Shown: positions 1 to 7,080, counted from the first letter of the stretch. The stretch is DNA of 7,286 nucleotides from Verrucomicrobiota bacterium (GCA_003219345.1 QHOP01000371.1:23238-30523), one strand, 5' to 3'. The notes: generated from the sequence alone by a model not told the origin. A program made the numbers and translations.

Positions 1-810
1 GCGATTGAAGCGCTGTTCACCGACGCCATCGACGCAACGTTCGTGGGTCCCAATCCGGCCATCAACGGCTTCATCAAATCCAGGGGCGAAAAGTTCGTGA
101 TCATCGCCGGAGGCGCCAGTGGCGGCTCGGGCCTGGTGGTGCGCCAGGACGCCGACATCCAAAACGAAAAGGACTTTGACGGCAAAACCATCGCCACGCC
201 GCAGTTGGGAAACACCCAGGACGTGGCCGCTCGCGTCTGGTTTGGCGAGCGTGGCTACCAGCTCAGGGAAAAGGGCGGCACGCTCACGCTGCTGCCCCTG
301 TCCAATCCGGATCAGCTCACGATGTTCCGCAAAAAGCAAATTGATGGCGCCTGGACGGTGGAGCCGTGGCTCTCGCGCCTGGAATTCGAAAGCGGCGGAG
401 AGCTTTTCCTCGATGAAAAAAAGCTTTGGCCGAACGGCCGGTATGTGACGACTCACCTGGCCGTCAGCAAACGCTTTTTGGCCGGCAACCGGAAGCTGAT
501 CACCAACCTGCTCGCCGCGCTGGTCGAAGTGACGCAGCAGATCAATGCCGACAAGGCCGCGGCGGCCCAGGTCCTGAACGCGGAATTGAAAAGGGAGACG
601 GGCAAGGCGCTCCCCGACGCGGTCATCGCCCGGGCGATGGAGCGGGTGGAGTTTACCTGGGACCCGATCAGTTCCTCGTTGCGCAAGTCCGCCGAGGCCG
701 CGCACAAAATAGGCTTTCTGCGGACCCATCCGGATTTGAAGGGCATCTATTCGCTGACAACGCTGAACGAGGTGCTCCAGGAGAAACACCTTGCCGCCGT
801 AGCTGAATAA
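1..810 (+). CDS. NitT/TauT-type ABC transporter substrate-binding protein, 5' end missing
   Basis: This is the C-terminal 269 residues of a periplasmic or lipid-anchored solute-binding protein that would deliver a small anion (nitrate-, sulfonate- or taurine-like) to the permease encoded downstream. The frame is open from the first base, so the start codon and any signal peptide lie to the left of the window; a GTG at 43 is only an internal valine. Family traits visible are DATFVGPNPAI near the start, a GGxSGGSGLVV stretch, DFDGKTIATPQLGNTQD (the typical 'L.GK.ia.p..g' segment), DGAWTVEPW, and a C-terminal DLKGIYSLTTLNEVL tail. It ends with TAA only seven bases before the ATPase gene, so the genes are almost certainly one operon. 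The family assignment is firm. The substrate cannot be read from the sequence, and nitrate, aliphatic sulfonate, taurine or thiamine-precursor binding proteins all share this fold. Confidence 0.9.
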   Translation, partial: AIEALFTDAIDATFVGPNPAINGFIKSRGEKFVIIAGGASGGSGLVVRQDADIQNEKDFDGKTIATPQLGNTQDVAARVWFGERGYQLREKGGTLTLLPLSNPDQLTMFRKKQIDGAWTVEPWLSRLEFESGGELFLDEKKLWPNGRYVTTHLAVSKRFLAGNRKLITNLLAALVEVTQQINADKAAAAQVLNAELKRETGKALPDAVIARAMERVEFTWDPISSSLRKSAEAAHKIGFLRTHPDLKGIYSLTTLNEVLQEKHLAAVAE

Positions 811-817
811 GTCCCGC

Positions 818-1660
818 ATGACTCAGAACTCTGCTTCAGTGCCCGCGACCGCCGAGTCAGCGGTCGCGGCCGCGCCGGTGAAACTCCGTCTGGCAAACGT
901 CGCGAAAACTTTCGAGAACGCCGGACAAAACGTGGAAGCGCTCAAACCGATCAATCTTGAAATCAGGGAGGGCGAGTATGTGGTTCTGTTCGGTCCCTCC
1001 GGCTGCGGCAAATCCACGTTGCTCAATTTGGTGGCCGGATTCGAAGAGCCTACTTCGGGCGAAATCACTTTGGAGGGCCGGCGCGTGACGCGGCCCGGCC
1101 ACGACCGGCTGATGATGTTTCAGGAACACGCCCTGTTCCCGTGGCTCAAGGTGATCGACAACGTCGTTTACGGATTGGGCTGGCGGCCGGGATACCGCTT
1201 TCGACCGCGGCTGCGAAGGCAGAAAGCGCGGGAACTTTTGAAACTGATGCACCTGGAGGAGTTCGCCAGGTCGCCCATTCACGAACTGTCCGGCGGCATG
1301 AAACAACGCGCCGCTCTGGCGCGCGCGTTGGCCCCTGACCCCAAAGTGCTGCTGATTGACGAGCCGTTCCCGGCGCTGGATGCGCTGGTGCGCGCCAGGC
1401 TCTATGGCGAATTGCAGGACATCCTCGTTCGCACGCGCAAGACCATTGTCTCGGTCACTCACGACCCGCGCGAAGCCGCCTGCCTGGGAGATCGCGTGAT
1501 CGTCTTCACCGGGCGGCCGGGCAGCATCAAAACGGAGATCAAAGTGGACCTCCCGCGCCCGCGGGACATCAACGATCCGCAAGTGGCCGGATATGCCGGC
1601 AAAATCGCCGCGCTGTTGGAGGAAGGACAACGTGAAACCATCCCCGGAGAAAAAGTTTAG
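818..1660 (+). CDS. NitT/TauT-type ABC transporter ATPase (SsuB/TauB/NrtD-like)
   Basis: This is the cytoplasmic ATP-hydrolysing subunit, 280 residues, that would power the importer. All nucleotide-binding elements are visible: Walker A GPSGCGKST at 59-67, Q-loop glutamine Q102 in MMFQEHALFPW, signature LSGGM at 157-161, Walker B VLLIDEP at 177-183 and switch histidine H215 in SVTHDP. The HALFPW segment and the short C-terminal domain match SsuB/TauB proteins. The D-loop reads FPALD where relatives usually have FGALD, so a proline (P185) replaces glycine. The first 20 residues are an Ala/Ser-rich extension outside the conserved domain. The ATG at 818 has no clear Shine-Dalgarno sequence; a GTG seven codons later (839) has none either, so the longer form is kept. 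Translation probably follows from the gene seven bases upstream. The gene end overlaps the permease start by 29 bases. Confidence 0.95.
   Translation: MTQNSASVPATAESAVAAAPVKLRLANVAKTFENAGQNVEALKPINLEIREGEYVVLFGPSGCGKSTLLNLVAGFEEPTSGEITLEGRRVTRPGHDRLMMFQEHALFPWLKVIDNVVYGLGWRPGYRFRPRLRRQKARELLKLMHLEEFARSPIHELSGGMKQRAALARALAPDPKVLLIDEPFPALDALVRARLYGELQDILVRTRKTIVSVTHDPREAACLGDRVIVFTGRPGSIKTEIKVDLPRPRDINDPQVAGYAGKIAALLEEGQRETIPGEKV
1618..1627 (+). promoter_or_regulatory. Ribosome binding site that sets the permease start
   Basis: GGAGGAAGGA lies inside the end of the ATPase gene. Its GGAGG core is nine bases upstream of the GTG at 1632. It is the strongest Shine-Dalgarno match I saw in the window, and it favours that GTG over the in-frame ATG at 1593, which lies upstream of this site. 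Confidence 0.7.
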
Positions 1661-2411
1661 GTTCTACGTCTTCGGCTTTTACCTGCTCCTCTTTGTCATC
1701 TGGCAGGCGCTCTTCAGTCTGCGGATCATTCCCGATTACCTGTTCCCCTCGCCGCTGCAAGTCGGCTGGCGCCTCTGGGAGCTGGGCAATGATGGGATGC
1801 TCTGGCCCAGCATCAAAGCCACGTTGGTGCGCATGGCCATTGGCTTTTCCATCGCCGCTGGAATTGGTCTGGTCATCGGTATGCCCATGGGCATGAGTCG
1901 GGTGGTCAACAGTTGTCTGAAGTCCCTGTTCCTCGGCTTGCAAACCTTGCCGAGCGCGGCCTGGGTGCCGATTTCGCTGCTCATCTTTGGTCTGAGCGAC
2001 AGCGGGATCTATTTCGTTGTCATCATGAGTTCGGTCGCTGCCGTGGCCATCGCGACTTCCGACGGCATCCTGCACATCCCGCCCATTTACCTGCGCGCGG
2101 CGCGCACGCTGGGCACTCCCGGCTACGCCATGCCCTTTCGCGTCATTCTGCCGGCGGCACTTCCGCGCGTTGTCACCGGCGTCAAACTTGGCTGGACCCT
2201 GGGCTGGCACGGCGCTGTCTCCGCCGAACTGATTAAATCGAGCATCGGGCTGGGTTATCTGCTCTACTGGGGCCGCGAATTGAACGACGCTGCCCAGGTG
2301 CTCGGCATCATGGTGCTGACCATCCTGTTCGGGCTGCTGCTGGACCGCTTTCTCTTCGGCCAGATCGAACACCGCATCCGGCGGCGTTGGGGGCTGCTGA
2401 CTTCGGCATAG
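1632..2411 (+). CDS. NitT/TauT-type ABC transporter permease (SsuC/TauC-like)
   Basis: This inner-membrane subunit of 259 residues would form the solute channel with the binding protein and ATPase encoded just upstream. I chose GTG 1632 because GGAGG precedes it at a proper distance; the in-frame ATG at 1593 would add 13 residues (including PRCWRKD) that look unlike a permease start. Membrane segments are visible at about residues 11-29, 67-87, 98-119, 125-142, 181-200 and 222-242. The cytoplasmic EAA loop that docks on the ATPase is recognisable at about 154-176: RAARTLG, then VILP, matching the family pattern EAA---G---------I-LP with arginine in place of the glutamate. Length and helix number are normal for the family. 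The 29-base overlap with the ATPase gene suggests translational coupling. The family is certain and the substrate is unknown. Confidence 0.93.
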   Translation: MKPSPEKKFRFYVFGFYLLLFVIWQALFSLRIIPDYLFPSPLQVGWRLWELGNDGMLWPSIKATLVRMAIGFSIAAGIGLVIGMPMGMSRVVNSCLKSLFLGLQTLPSAAWVPISLLIFGLSDSGIYFVVIMSSVAAVAIATSDGILHIPPIYLRAARTLGTPGYAMPFRVILPAALPRVVTGVKLGWTLGWHGAVSAELIKSSIGLGYLLYWGRELNDAAQVLGIMVLTILFGLLLDRFLFGQIEHRIRRRWGLLTSA

Positions 2412-2494
2412 CTGCGACAGGTTGATCAGGATTCACGCGGAGTTTTGGCTATGCTGCGACGCTCCTTTCGGCTAACACTCGTGCCGTCATCCTT

Positions 2495-3427
2495 ATGTCC
2501 CTCCTCCAAGTCACTGGACTTTGCAAAACGTTTGGCGAGGTGCGCGCCGCCAGTGATGTCTGTTTCGAGGTGCGAGCGGGTGAAATTTACGGTTTGCTCG
2601 GCCCCAACGGCGCGGGCAAAACCACCACCATCTCGATGATCTCCGGTCTGCTGCGGCCCGACGCCGGCAAAGTCGCGGTCGATGGCGCAGACTTCTGGAG
2701 CGATCCGGCTCGCGCGCAGAAGATCATGGGCGTCGTGCCGCAGGAGGTTGCGCTTTACGAGGAACTGTCCGGCCGCGAGAACCTCGAATTCTGGGGGCGC
2801 CTGGCCGGCCTGACTGCGGTCGAGACTCGCGAACGCGCCGGCGAAGTGTTGGAGGCATTGTCGCTCGCCGACCGCGCGCGGGATGCGGTGAAAAATTACT
2901 CCGGCGGCATGAAGCGTCGTATCAACATCGGTTGCGCGCTCATGCACCGGCCGAAACTGCTGCTCCTGGACGAGCCGACCGTCGGCATCGACCCGCAGGC
3001 GCGCGCGAACATTCTGGAATTCGTGCGCCAACTGGGCGCGGAAGGCGCGGCGATCCTTTACACCACGCATTATCTGGAGGAAGCGGAGACGTTATGCAGC
3101 CGCATCGGCATTATTGACCACGGCAAATTGCTGGCCGAAGGAACCCTGCCGGAACTTCAAAAGCGCCTCGGCGGCGATCAACTGTTTGTGCTGGAGGGAA
3201 ACCTGCAACAGGCCAATCCCGACAACTGGCCGGGATTTCGTGAGCGCTTTCGTATCATTCAGAAGTTGGATCACCAACTCATCGTGTCCTCTCAAAACAG
3301 CCGGCATCCTTCGGAGTGTCTGCGCGATCTGCTGGAACTGCCCGTGCGCGTGGAAAACGTGACTTTGAAGCGGCCCAACTTGAACGACGTGTTCCTGCAG
3401 CTCACCGGCCGGGAATTGCGCGAATAG
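2495..3427 (+). CDS. ABC-2 type exporter ATPase (DrrA/YbhF/CcmA family)
   Basis: This 310-residue ATPase would drive an ABC-2 exporter together with the two membrane proteins encoded downstream. Visible motifs are Walker A GPNGAGKTT at 36-44, Q-loop Q83 in VVPQEVALY, signature YSGGM at 135-139 followed by KRRINI, Walker B LLLLDEP at 155-161, D-loop VGIDPQ at 164-168, and switch H192 in YTTHYLEEAE. The region after about residue 215 ends in RPNLNDVFLQLTGRELRE, the tail typical of daunorubicin/multidrug-type ATPases. Only one nucleotide-binding domain is present, so it must act as a dimer; E. coli YbhF, by contrast, has two. The ATG at 2495 has no clear Shine-Dalgarno site, and no in-frame ATG, GTG or TTG lies between it and the TGA at 2423-2425. 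It starts 83 bases after the importer permease gene, a gap where I saw no convincing promoter or terminator. The exported compound cannot be inferred. Confidence 0.95.
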   Translation: MSLLQVTGLCKTFGEVRAASDVCFEVRAGEIYGLLGPNGAGKTTTISMISGLLRPDAGKVAVDGADFWSDPARAQKIMGVVPQEVALYEELSGRENLEFWGRLAGLTAVETRERAGEVLEALSLADRARDAVKNYSGGMKRRINIGCALMHRPKLLLLDEPTVGIDPQARANILEFVRQLGAEGAAILYTTHYLEEAETLCSRIGIIDHGKLLAEGTLPELQKRLGGDQLFVLEGNLQQANPDNWPGFRERFRIIQKLDHQLIVSSQNSRHPSECLRDLLELPVRVENVTLKRPNLNDVFLQLTGRELRE

Positions 3428-3509
3428 ACGCTAGGCCACTGAACGGATGAAAGGATTCGCTCAACGAAATTCGACTGGTGAATGTTGCGGTTCGCCTGGT
3501 TGCGACGGA

Positions 3510-3572
3510 CCCCCTCACCCCGCCCTCTCCCCCTCCGAGGGGGAGAGGGTGCCCGGAGGGCGGGTGAGGGGG
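3510..3572. repeat. GC-rich multi-stem palindrome between exporter genes
   Basis: A 63-base element with nested inverted repeats sits in the 196-base gap between the exporter ATPase and its first permease. The outer arms 3510-3520 (CCCCCTCACCC) and 3562-3572 are perfect 11-base complements. Inside, 3523-3534 pairs perfectly with 3538-3549 (12 bp, three-base loop), and 3551-3554 pairs with 3558-3561 (4 bp, three-base loop). The result is a three-way junction rather than one hairpin. No T-tract follows, so it does not look like a simple intrinsic terminator. Similar CCCTCACCC...GGGTGAGGG elements recur as dispersed repeats in many GC-rich genomes, which I recall rather than can show; only one copy is in this window. 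In RNA it could affect transcript stability or the ratio of ATPase to permease. Confidence 0.8.
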
Positions 3573-3623
3573 CCACGCGCATCACAACTTCACCTGATTT
3601 ATTGGCGTACGCGGTTCTGAGCC

Positions 3624-4880
3624 ATGCTCTGGACGCTCCTCATCAAAGACCTCAAACGCGCCCGGCACAATCCCTGGCCGTATCTGCTCAATCTCGCGCT
3701 GCCGCTCTGCATCACCGCGCTGATTGGCCTCGTGTTCGGGCCTTCCTCGAAAGGCGGCGGCCTGGGCCAGATCAAGCTCGCGGTCGTGGATGAGGACGAC
3801 TCCGTGTTGAGCAGCCTGCTGCGCGGCGCGATGAACCAGGGTGATTTCAAGAAACATCTGGAGGCGCACTTTCTCGAAAGGAACGAAGCCTTCAAGCAAA
3901 TCAATGACAACAAAATCAGCGCCGTGCTGATCATTCCGAAAGGGTTCACGCGAACCTATCTGGCGGGCGATGGGCCGGTCGCATTCGAATTGATCAAGAA
4001 TCCCGCGCAATCGTTTTACCCGGCGATTCTGGAGGAACTCCTGCAAGTGGCCGTCACGGGCTTGAACGCCGTCGCCCGCAACCTGCGTTCCGATCTGCCG
4101 GCATGGAAAGAGGTCTTCGAAAAAGAGGGGCGGCCCGACATGAAGCGAATTGCCGAGCTCATGGTCCGAGTCGGTGACAAATTCGAGAAGGCCGAACACT
4201 ACCTGTTTCCGCCGTTAATCGGTTACGAGACAACCACTCAAAAGAAGGCCAAGGAAGAAGGGCCGGCGCTGAACATCTTCGCCTTTCTGCTCCCGGGCAT
4301 GGCGGCAATGTTCCTGTTGTTCCTTGCCGACCACGCAATTCGCGATCTCTACCGCGAAGTCACAGCGCGGACGCTCGACCGGTTCCGCACGCTGCATGAT
4401 CGGCTGCTGCCCTTCGTGATTTCCAAGGTGGTTCTCGCGATGGCGGTCGTCGTGCTCGGCAGCATCGTGATGTTTGGCGGCGGTGTCCTGATGTTCGGCA
4501 TCCATTGGCAGAGGCCGCTGGCGATGGCTGTGGTGATTCTGGCTTTCGGTCTGTTTGGCTCCGGGTTCATGGCCTTCATCGCCGCGCTGGCGCGAAGCGA
4601 ACGACGCGCCAATGCGGTGAATGGTGTCATCGTGATGTGTCTGTCGTTCGTCGCCGGCAGTTTCTTTCCCGCGAGGCAACTTCCGCCATTGTTCCGCGAT
4701 CATCTCAGTCCGCTCATGCCGAACTACTGGTTCATCGAATCGTTGCGCGCATTGCAGTCGGGCGCCGTTGACATGCCATGGAGGTGGGCCGCCTTGAAGC
4801 TCCTGGTCCTGGGGCTGGGGCTGGTGATCGCAGCGTCATGGGTTTTTCAGCGCGCGTTGGCGAAAGGCATCCGCGCATGA
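3624..4880 (+). CDS. ABC-2 type exporter permease, first subunit (six membrane helices)
   Basis: This 418-residue inner-membrane protein is an ABC-2 permease of the DrrB/YbhS/YbhR/YhgE-like group. One membrane segment lies at about 18-38, followed by a long extracytoplasmic domain at about 40-215 (it contains IKLAVVDEDDS and the AVLIIPKGF segment common to these proteins). Five more segments follow at about 216-236, 264-290, 298-322, 332-350 and 390-408. The AGSFFPARQLPP and LSPLMPNYWFIESL stretches before the last helix are typical of the family. The ATG at 3624 is preceded by an in-frame TGA at 3618-3620, so a longer form is not possible; no strong ribosome binding site is seen. Its TGA overlaps the start of the next gene as ATGA. 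It would pair with that second permease and the ATPase upstream to export a hydrophobic or drug-like compound, by family analogy only. Confidence 0.92.
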   Translation: MLWTLLIKDLKRARHNPWPYLLNLALPLCITALIGLVFGPSSKGGGLGQIKLAVVDEDDSVLSSLLRGAMNQGDFKKHLEAHFLERNEAFKQINDNKISAVLIIPKGFTRTYLAGDGPVAFELIKNPAQSFYPAILEELLQVAVTGLNAVARNLRSDLPAWKEVFEKEGRPDMKRIAELMVRVGDKFEKAEHYLFPPLIGYETTTQKKAKEEGPALNIFAFLLPGMAAMFLLFLADHAIRDLYREVTARTLDRFRTLHDRLLPFVISKVVLAMAVVVLGSIVMFGGGVLMFGIHWQRPLAMAVVILAFGLFGSGFMAFIAALARSERRANAVNGVIVMCLSFVAGSFFPARQLPPLFRDHLSPLMPNYWFIESLRALQSGAVDMPWRWAALKLLVLGLGLVIAASWVFQRALAKGIRA

Positions 4881-5926
4881 AACGCGTCTTCCAGATTGGC
4901 CACAACGACATTCGCCTGTTCCTGCGCATGAAGGCAGGTTACGTCTGGCTGTTCCTCGTGCCTTTGGTGTTCGTTTATTTCTTTGGCATCGCATTCCGCG
5001 GGCCCGGTGCTCCGTCCAACCCGCGCCCGGCCGTGCTCATCGAGAATCGCGACACCGGCTTCCTCGGGACGTTGTTGATGGAGGAACTGGACGCGCAGGG
5101 CATGCGCCTCGTTGAGCAGGCCAAACGCAACGAAGCCGAGCGCGGCATTCGCATCCCCGCCGGCTTCACCGGGAAAGTCCTCAAGACTGAGCCTGTGAAA
5201 GTGGAATTCTTCCAGGTCGAAGGTTCGGGCGCGGAGTCGGCGTTCCTCATCGAGCTGCGTTTGATTCGGGCGCTTGTGGCCATGAACTCGCACTTGTTCG
5301 AGCTGGCGTCTCGAAGCCAGGAGCCGGTGAACGAACCGGAACTGCGGGCGCTGGCGAAAGCGGAGAATCCCGTGAGCCTCAAGGCGCAATTCGCCGGACG
5401 CAATCCGACGCCGTCCGGCTTCAACCAGTCGCTGCCCGGCACGTTGGTGCAGTTCCTGATGATGAACCTGATGATCTTCGGCGGTGCGAGCATCGCCGGC
5501 GAACGCGCGGACGGCGTGTTACGGCGGCTGGCGGTGTATCCGATTCGGCGATGGGAACTGGTCATTGGCAAAGTCTATGGACGCTTCCTGCTGGGCGGCG
5601 TCCAGATTATTTTCTTCCTCTTGCTCGGCCAATTCATCTTCAAGGTCAACCTGGGACAGAACCTGTTCGTCATCCTGCTGACACTCGGAATCTACGCGTG
5701 GGTCGCGGCTTCACTCGGCGTGTGGATCGGCGCGGCGGTGAAGAACGAGGACAAGATCATCGGCCTTTGCGTGCTGGCAAGCTCGATCATGGCGGCGCTC
5801 GGCGGATGCTGGTGGCCTTTGGAAATCGTGCCGGCAACGTTGCAAATCATCGCTCACTGCGTCCCGACCGGTTGGGCGATGGATGCGCTGCAGAACATCG
5901 GCGCGGCAAAGATGTTCAGATATTGA
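4877..5926 (+). CDS. ABC-2 type exporter permease, second subunit, apparently lacking the last helix
   Basis: This 349-residue ABC-2 permease starts at the ATG of an ATGA overlap with the previous gene; GAAAGG at 4862-4867 is a plausible ribosome binding site. The in-frame ATG at 4778 would add 33 Gly/Pro/Arg-rich residues overlapping the first permease, so it is rejected. Membrane segments are at about 22-40, 188-208, 233-255, 262-287 and 295-317, with an extracytoplasmic domain at about 41-187 containing PAVLIENRDTGFLG and GIRIPAGF. The core NLMIFGGASIAGERADGVLRRL and the VPTGWAMDAL segment are typical. After that segment the protein stops within about 15 residues at MFRY, whereas relatives, including the first permease here, continue for about 45 residues and one more helix. 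No helix-coding stretch is seen in the other + frames downstream. It is either a natural short form or a truncated gene, possibly non-functional. Confidence 0.88.
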   Translation: MKRVFQIGHNDIRLFLRMKAGYVWLFLVPLVFVYFFGIAFRGPGAPSNPRPAVLIENRDTGFLGTLLMEELDAQGMRLVEQAKRNEAERGIRIPAGFTGKVLKTEPVKVEFFQVEGSGAESAFLIELRLIRALVAMNSHLFELASRSQEPVNEPELRALAKAENPVSLKAQFAGRNPTPSGFNQSLPGTLVQFLMMNLMIFGGASIAGERADGVLRRLAVYPIRRWELVIGKVYGRFLLGGVQIIFFLLLGQFIFKVNLGQNLFVILLTLGIYAWVAASLGVWIGAAVKNEDKIIGLCVLASSIMAALGGCWWPLEIVPATLQIIAHCVPTGWAMDALQNIGAAKMFRY

Positions 5927-5972
5927 AGGGTGCTCAACGCGCTTCCCCGTCCCCCGCTGGTGTTGAAGGGTG
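5923..5972 (+). repeat. Pair of 10-base direct repeats at the end of the second permease
   Basis: TTGAAGGGTG occurs at 5923-5932 and again at 5963-5972, starting 40 bases apart. The first copy contains the permease stop codon. The spacing and position could be the footprint of a small insertion, deletion or repeat fusion that removed the normal end of the permease gene, but a chance match of ten bases cannot be excluded. Confidence 0.4.
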
Positions 5973-6005
5973 AAACGGTGCCAAAGAGAGTCGGTGCACT
6001 TTTTC

Positions 6006-6010
6006 GAAGG
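6006..6010 (+). promoter_or_regulatory. Ribosome binding site for the TTG-started dehydrogenase
   Basis: GAAGG ends seven bases before the TTG at 6018. An in-frame TGA at 6012-6014 lies between them, so no longer reading frame can exist and this site supports TTG as the true start. Confidence 0.6.
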
Positions 6011-6017
6011 CTGACGA

Positions 6018-6854
6018 TTGACTGCAACAACGCGCAAACTTGAAAGCCGGGTCGCGCTCGTAACCGGCGGCGCATCCGGAATTGGCCGTGCCTTGTGCGA
6101 AAAACTTGCAGCCGACGGCGCCTCCGTCGTTGTCTCCGATATCAATGTTGCGGGAGCGGAGGAAGTCGCTGCGGCCATTCGTCAGCGCGGCGGTCGGACG
6201 GAGGCGGCGCAACTGGACGTTTCGCTTGCCCCGGAGGTGGACAAGCTCGTCAATGATGTGGCCGCGACTCACGGGCGCCTCGACTACATGTTCAACAACG
6301 CCGCGGTTGCAGTCGTTGGAGAACTCCGCGACGGCAACGTCGCAGATTTCGGGCGGGTCGTGGACGTGAACCTGTTCGGCGTGGTGCACGGCACGATGGC
6401 GGCGTATCGCGTGATGCTGCGGCGAGGCTTCGGGCACATCGTGAATATTTCGTCCGTGGCCGGCTTGATGCCGACGCCGATTCTCACGGCCTACAGCACC
6501 ACGAAATGGGCCATCGTGGGTTTCTCGACTGCCGTGCGCGCGGAGGCAGCCGGGTTGGGCGTGAAGGTCAGCGTCGCTTGCCCTGGCCTGGTCCGAACGA
6601 ACATGGGCGAACACAACATGTACTGGAACGTGCGGAAGGAAGATCATCTTGCTCAACTTCCGTGGCGCTGGGTGATGGAACCGGATCAGGCCGCGAAAGC
6701 GGTCTTGCGCGGAGTAGCGCGGAATCAGGAGATCATCGTGTTTCCGTTCTCGGCCCGCGTGGCGTGGTGGATGTATCGGGCGTACCCGCTGGTTTTTGCG
6801 CCGCTGCTGCGCCGAATGTTGAAAAAGTATCGCGCCTTGCGACTAAAGCCATGA
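6018..6854 (+). CDS. Classical short-chain dehydrogenase/reductase (SDR)
   Basis: This 278-residue cytoplasmic oxidoreductase would interconvert an alcohol and a ketone using a nicotinamide cofactor. The Rossmann-fold glycine motif TGGASGIG is at 16-23, with D41 ending the second strand (VVVSD), which in this family favours NAD(H) over NADP(H). NNAA at 93-96, catalytic N118 (VNLFG), S146 (NISSVAG), Y159 and K163 (YSTTK), and PG at 189-190 are all in place, so it should be active. After about residue 240 the tail is rich in aromatic and basic residues (WWMYRAYP, RRMLKKYR) and may touch a membrane; this tail does not identify a substrate. The start is TTG, forced by an in-frame stop six bases upstream and supported by GAAGG. 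It lies 91 bases after the exporter genes, so co-transcription is possible but unproven. Substrate unknown. Confidence 0.93.
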   Translation: MTATTRKLESRVALVTGGASGIGRALCEKLAADGASVVVSDINVAGAEEVAAAIRQRGGRTEAAQLDVSLAPEVDKLVNDVAATHGRLDYMFNNAAVAVVGELRDGNVADFGRVVDVNLFGVVHGTMAAYRVMLRRGFGHIVNISSVAGLMPTPILTAYSTTKWAIVGFSTAVRAEAAGLGVKVSVACPGLVRTNMGEHNMYWNVRKEDHLAQLPWRWVMEPDQAAKAVLRGVARNQEIIVFPFSARVAWWMYRAYPLVFAPLLRRMLKKYRALRLKP

Positions 6855-7080
6855 TCCGACACACACTTGTGCTCCGCAAAAACACGCTTCCGAATTGTTG
6901 TCGTCTCTGCGCCCGGATTTCGTCCTGACGGACCAAGGATTGAACGGGCGCAGCTACTCAGCGGCGTGCCGGAGCAGTTCACCCGCCGCCATACCGCTTG
7001 CCCCCGCGGCTTGTCGCGCTGTCATGAACGCAGTAGTTTTCCGCGATGAACGCGACATTGACGATCAATCTGGAATCGAA

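Noticed and set aside
857..1630. Long antisense open frame of 257 codons opposite the importer ATPase
   Set aside because: It mirrors a strongly conserved ATPase gene and its translation is Arg/Gln/His-rich with no recognisable domain. Long antisense frames are expected opposite GC-rich genes.
1569..2372. Antisense open frame of 267 codons opposite the importer permease
   Set aside because: The translation is a Gln/His/Asp-rich sequence without hydrophobic or domain structure, the usual shadow of a membrane protein gene on the other strand.
2412..2494. Promoter or terminator between the importer and exporter genes
   Set aside because: I saw no stem-loop with a T-run and no pair of hexamers with proper spacing that I could defend. 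A repeated GCTGCGAC/TGCTGCGAC stretch is too short to mean anything.
3510..3572. Intrinsic transcription terminator
   Set aside because: The stems are strong but no run of T follows on either strand, and stopping here would separate an exporter ATPase from its own permease.
3482..3793. Forward open frame of 103 codons spanning the palindrome and the start of the first permease
   Set aside because: Its Pro/Arg/Gly-rich residues come from translating the palindrome, and the rest is an out-of-frame reading of the permease gene.
4778..4876. Earlier in-frame start for the second permease
   Set aside because: It would add 33 Gly/Pro/Arg-rich residues fully overlapping the first permease, while ATG 4877 gives a normal permease N-terminus with a plausible ribosome binding site.
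5934..6656. Antisense open frame of 240 codons opposite the dehydrogenase
   Set aside because: It overlaps an SDR gene with all catalytic residues intact and shows no domain of its own.
6851..6928. Short reading frame of 25 codons starting at an ATGA overlap with the dehydrogenase stop
   Set aside because: No ribosome binding site specific to it, no recognisable sequence, and very short; ATGA at the stop is common by chance.
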